NCBI RefSeq assembly: GCF_009389715.1
Contig: NC_052394.1
Span: forward strand, 20,462,899 to 20,526,898
Source: Phoenix dactylifera
Taxonomy: Eukaryota > Streptophyta > Magnoliopsida > Arecales > Arecaceae
Direction of reading: 5' to 3'
Length of the DNA stretch: 64,000 bases
This document shows positions 35,430 through 47,530 of this stretch, piece by piece (position 1 is the stretch's first letter; each line of letters begins with the position of its first letter). The position numbers and the translations under genes were made by a program. A model generated the notes under the pieces. The model was not told the DNA's origin, did no database searches, and was given only the letters and a program-made list of their open reading frames with translations.

Positions 35430-38400
35430 GACGGAGGCCGCACACCAAAGGAATCGCATTGGCTGGCCGCGGGGTGTCGAGCAGGGATAAGTCTTGGAAT
35501 AAACTTTATGCCCACCAAATGGATTTGTTTTCAAAAAGGGAGTAAGGAAATAGTTATTCTTCCGATTAAACCACCCTACTTCCGAAATAACATCCTCTCA
35601 TTTTTGTAAGAAAAATAAAAACTTCGATCTAGCATATATCTCGGAAAATCTACTCTTACCTTTCAATTAAATACGTTTCATTTATCTTTAATAATAAACC
35701 TACGCACAGCGTGTAATGTGAACAACGCCAAAGATTCATTGTGAGTTAGATGCAGGGTCTTCTTTGGAAAAAAAAAAAAAAAAGGCTTATACGGCCCATG
35801 CCATGCCTCAACAAGCATGTAGGTTTATCTCTTCTTCGTTCACATCTATCTTATATGGCCTATATGAGCATATGTCTAGCCCTACATCGATTTTATATTT
35901 GATAGAATTTGAGTACTCATACTATACTAAAAAATCTAAATAATATCTTGCAATTAATTTTTTGGATGAGATCTTAAATTGTTACAAATGATATGAAACC
36001 TAGCCCTCGTAGATTGACCACAACTTGACTATGATATTTATGATTGAATTTATGGTGCTTATAAATAGATTTGGATCCTTAGTTTGGTGAGAATGTTTGA
36101 GCTTGAAAGGAGAGGACGTGAGGACTCTTAACTTGGTGAAGATGCCGAAACTTAAAATAAAGGAGAAAACTTGTGGAGACTTGTGTTTAATACCATTCAG
36201 CTAGTTTTTTTTAAAAGAAATAAGGGCTTGTGTTTGTTATGATTAGTATTTTTTTATAATAATTCTAAAAAATCTAAATAATATTTTTCTGATCAAAACA
36301 ATAATTAAATTAATAGTGGCTTCAAACTTTAATTGCAAATTAATTCCAAGGCCGTTTTGTTTCAGGGTCCACGGTCCCACCCGGGTGCACGGACATCTAG
36401 TCAGCCCTTTGGAAGGCTCTCAATCATGCCTAAGCTCAAAAAAAAAAACAAGCACCCTCATGGGGATCCGGAAGTGACGAACTTTATGCGCCCACCTTTG
36501 CCTTTAGGACACAGACGTGTGCTCGAAAGGGGTGCCGACCCCACAAATATCTACAGGTGGAGGGGAGATTAGAACGACTTTTGAGGTTCAACCACTGGGA
36601 AGCATATCATATGCGAAGGATTCGGTCCCATTTTGAATAAAGGAGCTAAGGTTTCCATAGAGATGATGCCCCGTAACAGTGCTCCTCTTTATTACAACAA
36701 AAATTATGACTTTATCCATTTGATTTAAATCTAAATTAGTTTTTTGATTTATAGATCATTGGATAATTATTTAAGAAAAGTCTATTTGGCTCTTACATCA
36801 TAGCGTATATGGTGAATTTGCAAAAAGTTTTAGTCAGCTAACACATTATTGTCACTCGTTCAAAGAATAGTTTGTCAAACATAGAGCAGAAAGCTGCACT
36901 GCTGAGTTTTGAAAAAAAAAAATAAAAAAAAATCATGCTCTAAATTTGCTATCAATGTGAAAGTGCTTTAGAGGATGAGTCAAATATATAAGCAAATTGG
37001 TTTGGACATAGACTTGCAAAAAGAAACATGAAATATCCTCATCGGAATTAAATTAAACACGGATAGAGGAAATATGGTTCAATTAGAAATGAATTAGTAT
37101 TATAAATGAACAAAAATCAACTGAAAAAACAGTTCATAAATTTTAAAAGCAAAGGAGACTTAGATTAAAGATTGAATTTTCAAAGGATGAATGGTGCTCG
37201 ATTAGCAAAAGGAGTCATACATATAAGGTATAAAATTATACAGATATCTATATATAATTGAATATTACAATTAAATTGGTTGCTGTTTGTCATCATATCA
37301 TCACCAAAATACTGTATCTTTCAGCATCGGGTAGGTTAGACTTGGAACACAACAACTGATATAGCACATATGTTTTAATAATCATTATACTAATCTAAGT
37401 CAAAACATAATTTGTATGAAAGCTAGTATGCGGAATCCAGGATTATAATAACTTGTCTCATATTTTTTAGTCAAAGAAAAAAAAGAAAAGTTATTAGGGT
37501 TTTAGGCTCCATGTACTGCTTTCAATTCTAGCCCTCATCCTAAAATCGACCATCTTATAACGGATTTCCCCTTCTATTATGTCCTGACCGCACAGCATGG
37601 CCTTGGATTCACGGCAAAACAGCTAATAAGATATGATCAAACGGTGCGCTGTTTGGAACAAAACAATAGATCCCCTTGCCCGCGTCTAGGACGACTTTGA
37701 GTCTAAGAAGAATCCTTCTCTCCTTCCAAAATTTTTCCTTGCAGCAAAGAAGAAAGAAAGGAAAGGGTTATATGATCTCCATCATTTAAGAGTCAGAGAG
37801 AGAAGAGACCAAATGAATCGGATGATGAACAAGATGGGACTATACTCTTTCCATCAATCATTGCAGCAAAGCTTCTCTTGCTCTCTTTTTTAACAAATTA
37901 TTTTTTGTTTTTTTTTAGATAAGAATTGAAATCGGACAATAATGTTATGAGATTGTGCATAAAAGATGGTTAAAAAATTGAAAACATGTGATCCAGTCAA
38001 GCAATAATTTGGCATTTGGGAGTGATATGGCTCGGAATGAACATCTAAAATTCAGAAAAAAATGATGCAAAAAGAAAACTCATCAAAAGTGCAAAAGAAA
38101 TATGGAAAAGAAAATGAAAAAAGTAAGGTTATATAACATAATGGTGCATTTTGTTCATGTAAAAGCAAACATGAAGCAGTGGAACAAGTGATAAGCATTG
38201 GTGAAAAACACTTGAGGCAACAATTCCAATTAAGTCCTTAAATTGTAATCCATCAGTTTTTCCTAAAAAGCTTTGAATAACTTGCAGAGTAGTTCTTGAT
38301 CTATCTGACCACTCAAGAATAATTGGTAGAATCGCTTGGTCATTCAAGAATTTATTACTATAGCTCTAGCTGAATACCTAATTTTGGGTTATAGTGGAAA

Positions 38401-38700
38401 GTTACTTAGCCATTACTTAACATCCATTTATTTGTTAAATGTTATAATTTCAAGATAATGGAAATTATATTGTCCCTTTATCTGGTTCCTTTAATTATAT
38501 CCTTTATCTGCCATAATGGAAATTTCAAGAGACGGGGAAGGTTTCTCCCTTTATCTGCTCTGCTATTAAAATGTCTCCAAAACTGCATTTATTTTAGTCA
38601 TGCCCAGAGTTTCATAGAATTACCAAGGTGTGAATGCAGCTAGTATTCGGAGTCTTTAATGCGGTCGTCATGTTGCCAATATTCGTGCTCAGCAAAAAGT
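35430..38700. other. spacer, no gene recognised
   Basis: AT-rich DNA with A runs. A GC-richer patch at 36360-36600 has a 79-codon frame without a recognisable domain. Nothing further is supported. Confidence 0.5.
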
Positions 38701-38702
38701 CT

Positions 38703-38708
38703 AAAAAA
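38703..38708 (-). terminator. pol III terminator of tRNA-Gly
   Basis: Six T on the minus strand, 15 nt beyond the 3' end of the tRNA gene. Confidence 0.7.
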
Positions 38709-38723
38709 CTACGGTATTAACCT

Positions 38724-38794
38724 TGCACCAGCCGGGAATCGAACCCGGGTCTGTACCGTGGCAGGGTACTATTCTACCACTAGACCACTGGTGC
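38724..38794 (-). tRNA. tRNA-Gly (GCC)
   Basis: A 71-nt minus-strand sequence begins GCACCAG and ends CTGGTGC plus discriminator A, so the acceptor stem pairs perfectly. The D arm has the TAGTGGTAGAA A-box string, the anticodon loop reads CTGCCAC (anticodon GCC), and the T arm has CCGGGTTCGATTCCCGG. CCA is not encoded, as expected for a nuclear gene. It looks functional. Confidence 0.97.
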
Positions 38795-41700
38795 CATGAG
38801 ATGGCGTTTCGCTAATAATGTTTAAGAGTGCGTTTTAGTCCCACTTTTAGAAAATTGAATCAGGATTGACTAAATTTTAGTAAAAAAATACATTAAAAGA
38901 TTGAACCAGGAGTAGCCAATTTTTATAATATATGTATTCTATCCATAGGGACAATGAAATGTGCTGGATTCATTATGGCAAAGAACTAAGAGAAAAATAC
39001 TGCTTGTAATTATGTTTTATTGAGAGGGAAAAACAATAATCTCCATGACTTTCTTTGAGTGATCATTTTTCCCAAATTATCCTGATAATTTTCAACATTC
39101 AGGGATTAGTTGCTCAATGCTGCTGGTTGCGAGTGAAGAAGAGGATGCATCATTGACATGGAAACAGTCTATATGAAGAGAAAGGAAGAGTAGGCATTTT
39201 AGAACTGAAATTATACTTGAAAACTACAAGCTGGGAAAAAGAGTGACAAATCTGACTTGTTGAGTACCTGAATTTTGCCTTTTCTTTGTTATTTTGAGGC
39301 TTGACCTCTTTTTGAAGATTTTCATTACGTCAATGAAAAATGGGTGAGAAAAAAAATGTTTGAGTGACGAGTGAGGAAATTAAGCTATAGGAAAAATGTG
39401 ATAGAAGAGAAGTTTTCAAGCTACAAGTTCATTATACGAAAATATTGAAGAAAAAAAACAGAAACTTAAATTTTTATCTGTTCTTAATTTGCATGTTATC
39501 CCGTAAAAAGTAATATAGCATTTTCATTTAGTTTTAGTGAGTTAGCTAGCCTAGCTCGGTCTGATTATAACAGGGCTCATTTGGTGTAAGTGGGCTGCTG
39601 TGTGAGAGCACACCACTGAAGTGGCTTCGACCATCTGAGACTTGTACATTGCCCTTCATTGGTTTTAATGGAAACTCAGCTGGGCTACTCTTTGAGCCAA
39701 GAAGACTCTCCGTGATGCTAACTTAGTTTGGATGCCCAATTACAAGCAACCCAACAAGCCTTTAGTCAAAAATGATCCAAAGTTGAATATTTATTTGAAC
39801 ATAAGTTTGAACCCTGCTGCCAAAACCAGGTTAAGATCAAGATTCACAACTTATTTTTCTAATATCTTAATAGATTGGATTGAAATTCCCATAAACCTCT
39901 ATCTGAAAGGAGGATGAAATCAGCATAATAAGTAGTCACCATTTCATGCTGTATATAGAGACCGAGCTTTCTCGCCAAAGTGAATATACCGTTTAAGGAG
40001 AGTGGATCCTTCAAACATTTTGAAATGAATGCAAGGGGTACCTTCAAGACATACAAAGAAACTAGGCCAAAAAAATTTGTATATATATATATATATATAT
40101 CAGGATCAGCTTGTTGGCAGATTTGGAATGAGAGAAACATAAAATTTGTTTTTTCAAAAAAAAAAAGATCATTGATCAACTCAATTCTTAACGAGACCCT
40201 TCATACCTTCAATCTTTGGAGAAATTTATGTTCCGATAAATAAGTTAAATACTATAGAAAAGTCCCTGGTACCTTATCTCCATTATTTCATTTTCACTTT
40301 CCTCTTGGGTAGAATCTCCGCAGCCACCGTAACAATTTAATCACTACTCCTCTGCTCTCCTGCAAATACTTTGTAAATAATTTTGTTATTTAATGAAGGG
40401 GGGAAGTTTCTTGCTTCCTCCGATTTACGTCAAAAAAGAACATAATTTATATTATTAACACTGACAATATATATTTTTTATTTAGAGGCATGTTGGGAAT
40501 ACATGTTTATAAGCGGATGCAAGTTCAAATCTGTCCACGCAAGCATAACATGCAATGCTGAATAAAGTCCACCATTAGGAATCTTTCTCAGATGGTATGT
40601 TTAATACTGAATCTGACACATTACCATAAGAGTACATATTTTTATGCTAAGATTAGATTGTTGACTTTGATTAAAAATTACCACATAAATTTACTTTGCA
40701 ACTCATATGGATAGAATATAGTGTGGTCACCAGCAGCAGTTGACCGATTTTAAAAGAACTGAAGTCTCGGTTTCCTCGTATCAAAATCTTTGGAGAGAGA
40801 TGAAGAATAAGAAGGCAACTACCCTTATAAGATATCGCAGGCACTCACAGCAACTCTACTTCATGTGATCTTAGCAACAAGTTTTTTACTCATGCAAACA
40901 TACAAACTCCAGTAAAACCAAAAGCCAATTAACTGGGGAAAGTCGTCTTTAATCGGCGCAAAAGCTCATGAGAACCAATGAGAGGTTATGCATACCAAAG
41001 TAGAACCAAATATAAATGCACCATTCAAATACATCCAAGGGACTAAGGAAGAAAGGACTAAGGAAAACATATATGCATGTATACTTGAATAGATTCAAGT
41101 GGAAAAAAAAACAAGAAAGAAGCAGGGATTAAGGAAAACATAAAGACTTAACAGAAACTAAAGACAAAGCTTTCTTTTCCAAGGTGGAGTTCAGTCATTC
41201 AGTCCAGCTGCTGCTAATTTGCCTGATAATCTCATCAGCGTCACAGCTGTTGCCATTAAATATACGGTTTTTTCTTCCGAGATGAGCCACCGTGCTGCCA
41301 ACATGACAAGATCCTAGCCACTTTTAAATTACTTGGATACTCATGTGCTTCTCCGTTGAGACCAAGCAGAAAACAGAGAAGATGGGCAGCCAAAGATATT
41401 TAATCGAGCCTTGAACAGAAGAACTGATTTAGTGAAGCGGCATTGGCAGAAAATATGGAGGATAATGGTTGGAGAGCATATCAATCATTTTCGTTTCATG
41501 GGAATGATTTTTAATTTTTTTTAGTTTTTGAGGTGTAACGGAGGAAGCAAGAAACGCTCCCCCCAAAATATATTGATATAAAAATTTATGTACAGGAAAA
41601 GTACAAAGTGTAGTAATAAAAGTACAAGAGGATCACTAAGGTGTTACCACTGTAGGCGAGAGCATGGATACGAGCTTCTTGCGGCCTTCCAGCTACTTCC

Positions 41701-43330
41701 ATCGATGTTCTCCCAAAGCTCGACAGTGGAGTATTTGGAAAGTATAATCTAAAAACATCTTCAGACTCGTACTATTTTAGTCATTAAAAGTAAAAATGGA
41801 CAAAATTTAGAAGCAAGACCTACCATATTAAGATACCGAATCATAGACCAAACTTCCAAAGCCATAACTTGGTCATACAACGTTGAATTGAGATGATCTT
41901 ATTTTTTTTCAAATTTGATGATTTTTTGAGATCTACGATGTTGGCATCCTACCTTAAGGAATAGCATACTTAGCGATCGAATCCAAATTTCATTATTTAA
42001 AAACTGAAACGACTGATTAAATCCAAAATTTTCTTTTCGAGTAAGATTTTGTCGGATGTATCTCTCCATCTAAGAAGAATCAGGCTGAGCGGCAGAAGAC
42101 CGAATGGATGTACAATTCGAGATCTACTTGCAAAAGAATTTTAGCTTTTCAAGTTTATATCCGCTAATGATGTCTATTTTAGAAAAAAAGAATTCTATTA
42201 GAATTAAAAAGAGGAAACTAACCTGAATTGTGCAGGGCCGTATCTCACCATTATCAATAGAAGCTATGTAACTCGTTTTTTTTACCAATTAATATAAAAA
42301 AGGACTTAAGCCCTACTTTTGCAATTCTTCTATTTTTGTCTTTTTTTTATATTTTTAAGAGATTTAAGTTAAGCAGGTGAGTAAAATCTTTCTTTTCTCC
42401 GACAAGATCAAAGCACCGCATGAATAGTTGAGTTTCTTTCGAGAAACATATAGGAGTTTCTTTTACGCTAAATCTGCTAGCAAAGTGCAATCATCAATTG
42501 ATACTTAGCTCTTCTGATTATGGGCTGAATTTTCATTTTTCTCCATTATAACTAAAGGGATTGAAAGCTAGTTAGCTATCCTCTAAATTTTAGGTATACT
42601 TCGAGAGAGTATCAAATACATTTTGTGAAGGGACACTAGAAGAATAAATGGGTTGTATTCTTCGTTCGTATCATGGGAATGATGGACTTAAATAGTATCA
42701 AACGCTAGGTGGAAATTCCTCATGTTCGAATGCAGAACCTCCTCCTAATGTAGCTCTCTTTGCCTTGATGCAATGGTTTGAGAAGTTTCTTTTAAAATCA
42801 CATTGAAAAAGTTATTAACTCATCATTTCTTGACATTACATATCTATGAATTCTCGATCTCAATCACCAATCCTTTTCCCCAATGTAATGGATTAGTTCT
42901 ACAAATCAAAGTAATATCAAGGTTTGAGAATCCCCTCTAATTTATGGAAATTCTGGCCAAGGAGACTCTTGGGAAGAAGGACATGCAATGAAACTCCTAC
43001 GGCGGACCACTGGATCATACAAACCTACCCTGTACCGGGATTCACACTTACGTTCAGACACAAGTTTCCCAAAAGGGAGGTCATGCCACCCGATTTTATT
43101 AATGAAAGCTATTTACAAGAGCGTAGTAGTTGGAGTGTACAAAGTGAAGCAAGACTTACAAGGTTGGGTTGGTTCAGATTTCTATTCAGCCAAACCAGCA
43201 GAGAGGAAACCAGCGCTCAGAATAATTTTGACATGTTATTATTATTGGTTAGGAGAATGAATTGATTGCCGACAGTGGAAATGGCATTATAATTTGTCAT
43301 AATAATATGAAGAAAATATCATTGACATTT
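38795..43330. other. spacer, no gene recognised
   Basis: AT-rich spacer. Strings at about 40395-40430 and, inverted, at 41525-41560 share GCAAGAAAC and GGAGGAAGC and resemble a dispersed repeat tail. At 43085-43120 a TTTTATTAATGAAAGC string resembles a LINE 3' end read in reverse. Frames at 42924-43265 have no known domain. Confidence 0.45.
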
Positions 43331-43389
43331 AGTGCAATGTTGTCCAATGGAAAGGCTGGAGGATGCACAGGCACAAGCTCGGAGAAGTG

Positions 43390-43650
43390 AAGAATCTAAA
43401 GTTCATCGTCTTGGTACCGGACTCCATGCAGATGCCATGCTAATATTGTGTCAGTATAGCACAGTACGAAATCTTTTGACGTACCGAGTGTTGGTACCCC
43501 ACCTATATTGGATACTGATACCGTGGTACACGCCATCCATATTGGATACCGATATTGTAGTACGCCAACTGTACGAGATACAAATACTGAATTGGTACAG
43601 TATAGTATGTTGGGTTTGGATCGGTGCCAGGCCGGTATGGTGGGCCATGG
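43390..43650. repeat. TACCG-type dispersed repeat, copy 1
   Basis: Dense in GGTACC, GTACCG and GATACCG strings, a pattern seen in dispersed non-coding repeats of monocot genomes. An inverted, shorter relative lies at 49117-49263. Overlapping frames of 128 and 110 codons on opposite strands here are judged artefacts. Confidence 0.5.
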
Positions 43651-44326
43651 TTCAATCAGTATACAGGGATGATAGAAGGACGCTTGAACTTTCATGCGGA
43701 AACAGTGAGGCAAGATAAGCTCGAGCAAGGAGGCTTAAAAAAAATGGAGGAATCTTCGAGTCAGGTGTTCCTTTTGTCTTCACTAGCTCAAACTAGTAGA
43801 TGGATGTGGACAAGATGTAAGGGGCATTCAATCTCTCAGGAGAAGGTTGGGTTTGCTTGCCCATCCCTCAAAAAGAACGAAGGAGAAAGACAAAAATGAA
43901 GTACCCCATCCATGAATAATTAATCATGGGCCTTGCTACCATGATAAACTTGAATCCAAAACTAAAATTGATGAGTAATGTGCCTATAAATACTTAAACT
44001 AGAAGGATCCCTACCACTTCCAATATGAGACTATTCCTCAATAATGGCATTGTCTCCATATGATAAGCGAGCTTTTTTGTTAAGAGGAACAAACACAGCA
44101 GAGTTTTCTTTGTCTAAGAAACCAAACATTAACCCCCAAACAACTCCATGTTTGCATGCCAGAATTGTCTCGAAAATCAAAACAATTATCTAAACAAAAC
44201 CTCCTTGTACGCATTGTCCACTGAAAAATAATTACTTTACTGAACATTATCTTAATACTCCATTACACACCAGAAAAAAAAAAAAAAAACACTCCATTAC
44301 AACAGAAGGAAGAGAACATGTTCTTC

Positions 44327-45315
44327 TCAAAAATTAAAAAAGGGTAGAGAAACATGTCTATGTCTAAGAGACTCTATCTTGAAAGGCTCTTGAACTACAC
44401 TTCCAGATGAAAAGTTCATGAATTGGGGTATGGAATTAATGCTATTGTGCAAAAGGAAAGACTTGCCATCAGCGTGCATCTGTTGATAAGCCATGGAAGA
44501 CTCTTGCTGCATCTGAATGCATAAAATCTCTGCCTGAGCCATTGCAAGCTGCATCTGTAGCTGAGACACTTGGTTTTGGAGGAATGATATCGCCCCCACG
44601 CAGCCATAAACCGGGTCTCTCATCCTCGCATTTGCCTCAAAAACTAGACTACTCACAGCATCAGCTCTCTGATAAACAGGAATCTCCTATACCAGGAAAG
44701 AATAAGAGAAAAAAAAAAAAAAGCATTAAGCCCCCGCATCTGAAAAACTATATTAGCAGAAGCATTAAGCACTGCAAGGACAATGCATCATTAGCAACTC
44801 ATTTTAGTCTGAGAAACAAAAGACAACTGATCATGATTTGTTTGTGAAGTCTTTTGATAAATACAATTCAGATTCTTTTTCTCCACCCTTGGTGGATTTT
44901 CCAAGGCTACTTTCATACCCTCAATAAAAGTTTGTTAGGCTTTCAGGCCTAGTTTCCTCAGAAAGATAAAAAGAAAGTAATTCATTGGAGAGAGCTAATC
45001 ATCCTACCATCATCTTAGCATGATCAACTACATTTGCAATCATGCATGGACAGAGATGCCACTTCAAATATTGAATTTTATTCTCTTCTGCATCCATATG
45101 CTAAATAGAGGCAATTTTTTCGATGTAAAAAACAACGCAATTTAGAGAGAGAGAGAGACCTGCAACATCTTGCTGACATTGCTTGCACCGAAGACCTTGT
45201 GAACAATGGCAAACTTGTGGGGATCATCAGAAGGGAAGTAGGGGGCAAAGATGCAGTCCTTGGCACACCGTCTCCGTAACCATTTGCAAGAAGCGCAAGG
45301 CGAACCGGCGACCAT
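44327..45315 (-). CDS. LOB-domain (LBD) class I transcription factor, LBD4/LBD12-like
   Basis: Two exons on the minus strand, 45315-45160 (52 codons) and 44686-44327 (119 codons plus stop), joined GT-AG in phase 0, giving 171 aa. The LOB domain is complete: the C-x2-C-x6-C-x3-C block at about 7-21 (CASCKWLRRRCAKDC), the GAS block with FGASNVSKMLQ at about 42-52, DPVYGCVG, and the class I leucine-zipper-like L-x6-L-x3-L-x6 repeat. QVSQLQMQLAMAQAEILCIQ is very close to what I recall of the LBD4/LBD12 group. Members are nuclear DNA-binding factors acting at organ boundaries and in vascular development; the specific role here is inference. The intron after LQ is at the conserved LBD position. The ATG at 45315 is the first in frame and gives the short N-terminus usual for the family. 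Confidence 0.93.
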
Positions 45316-45432
45316 TTTTCCTATCAAAACTATAACGAGGACGCAGAGAGTAGGAAAATGGAGTTGCCTTTGCTATAATTGCTTCAACTGGGAGAAGTTG
45401 AAGGCAGATGGAGTCATGGAGATGGATGAGAG

Positions 45433-45438
45433 TATATA
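45433..45438. promoter_or_regulatory. candidate TATA box near LBD gene
   Basis: A TATATA core lies 118 bp upstream of the LBD ATG. Read on the minus strand it is TTTTATATACTC, an acceptable box for the LBD gene. On the plus strand it reads TATATAAAAGG, a stronger box, but no gene is seen to the right. Confidence 0.35.
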
Positions 45439-45439
45439 A

Positions 45440-46620
45440 AAGGAGCCTACCAAGGTAGGTGGATAAACCAATGACCAATTGAGTAATAAATGTGCTTAGA
45501 TTTTCAAGAAGAACCTAAATTACCATGTCTGTATTTGAATATTACAGTGCTGGCCTAGCAGTCATTTAAGGTGTCATTAGTTTTATATTCTACTTATGAA
45601 TAAAATTGTCTTTTTTTCCGAATCTAACTTCCACCTCAACTTATAAATCCAGGCGTCCTGATCAAATTTAAAACAATGGTCCAGGCCATATTTGTCCGTT
45701 CTTGTGATAAATTTGCATACCTAATGCTACGTCATGTACAGCTTCTGCATCATAGAATGAAGATACCTCAGTGTTCTAGTAAAATGCCTCAAAAATGGAT
45801 TTAAGTTTAAAAATAGTCAACTGTTGGTCGCACGTATAAAATATTTGTTAATATAAAAGTATTGCTAGATATACATTGGATTTAAATTGCGACACAAATA
45901 ATAGGGGCCAGCATTGAGTGCCCAGGAGCAAGTTTTCAGAGTAATGCATATTTTTCAGTGGATGGTATTTATTTTGACATGCTAGATTATCGAGTCGAGG
46001 CAATCTAAAAATATCATTTATCGACAAAAAGTACTCTTATTTATATTATCTTAATAATGTATTAATTATAGTATATAATTAATATTAATTATATTAAAAT
46101 ATTTAGTAATCATATTTATAAATAATATATTTAATATATTAGTATATTTTTAATAATATTGATTATTAATGAGTAATTAACAAGTATTTATTGATTATTA
46201 ATAAATATATTTTTAAATATATGTATGATTAATTTAAAAATATTTATTAATCATGTAAATATATTTCAATATTCAAAATAGCTAATATTAATAGCGTTTA
46301 TATAAATGAACCATAAATGACTAACGAATGGACTGAGAAAAGAATGTTATTACTTGATTTTTTTATTCAAAAGTATTGTTAAAAATTTGGTAATATTTCT
46401 ATATAAGATTACCTCTAATCAAATATAATAATCTTGTTCCGATACCATTTTTCAAAATAATTTTTTCACTAACCAAACATGATAAAATTTATTTTTCTCC
46501 GTAATCATTTTTTCAGATAAATAATTTTCAAGAATCATCAGATTATCTTGTAATTTGACATACCCTAACCAATCGAACCCTAAGTATATATTTGAGAGGT
46601 AAAATTATACTTAAACTTTT
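45440..46620. other. LBD upstream spacer, no gene recognised
   Basis: Strongly AT-rich. ATTAATAT-type low-complexity sequence fills 46050-46280. A possible decayed MITE with ACTAACCAAAC lies near 46370-46580. Confidence 0.45.
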
Positions 46621-46625
46621 TGAGA

Positions 46626-47530
46626 CAACCTAGGACTTATCCCAAAAAAATTGGTCAAAAGGTATTATTCGAATTTCTCGACCGTACATAAGTACTTAAG
46701 ATCATCCAGTGCATAACTTATATGAGCTAAATATATACTTATATAAATTCTCACATACTCTCCCCATTTAAACCCTGATGTCGTTGCCAGATTAAAAATC
46801 CAAACCTAATCCAAATCATAAGTATAACAAATCTAATCACAAAGACCATAATTAGCTTATGGTCGGCCCAAATCAAATTGTGCTACAGTATTTCCTAATC
46901 CACATAAATTTTAGATCGGATACACTCTAATACTATTTGTAGTAACTTAAGAACTAATCTAAAAAAGCTAGTTGGAAGGTGTTATTTGAGTTTCTTGGTC
47001 ATATATAAGTATCCAAGACCTATCTAATGCATAATCAATAAAATACTAAACATACATCCGCACGAGTCCCCGCATTTTCATCAAGTCCTATTAATTTTGT
47101 TTGTATCGATGGCAATATTATTACAACCTAGGACTTCCCTGAAAAAACTAGTCGAAAGGTATTATTTAAATTTTTTGGTCCTATATAAGTACCCAAGATA
47201 TATCCAATACATATCTAGCATGGAACTAAACACATGCTTGTACGAATCTTCATATACTTCTCTTATTTAAGCTTTGTCGTCCTCACCAGGCTAAGGGTCC
47301 AAATCCAATCAAACACTATGATTAACCTTTGGCCAATCCTAATGAGCCCGTACTGCAGTGTCCCATAATCCTTATAGTCCATGGACCAGCTCTACTCTAA
47401 TACTATTCGTCGCAATTCAAGATTTTACCTAAAAGGCTGGTTGGATAGTATTATTTAGGTTTTCTGGTTTTGTATAAGTATCGAAGATCTACCTAATATA
47501 TAGTTGATGTAGAACTAAACATACGTCTGC
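46626..47530. repeat. four-unit diverged direct repeat
   Basis: A block with CAACCTAGGACTT, AAAAAACTAGT, GGTATTAT and TATATAAGTACCCAAGA-like strings starts near 46626, 46943, 47126 and 47412. The copies differ at many sites and spacing is irregular. Between copies a second shared segment has CTCTAATACTATT and GGCCAATCCTAATGAG-like strings. No coding capacity is seen. Confidence 0.7.
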
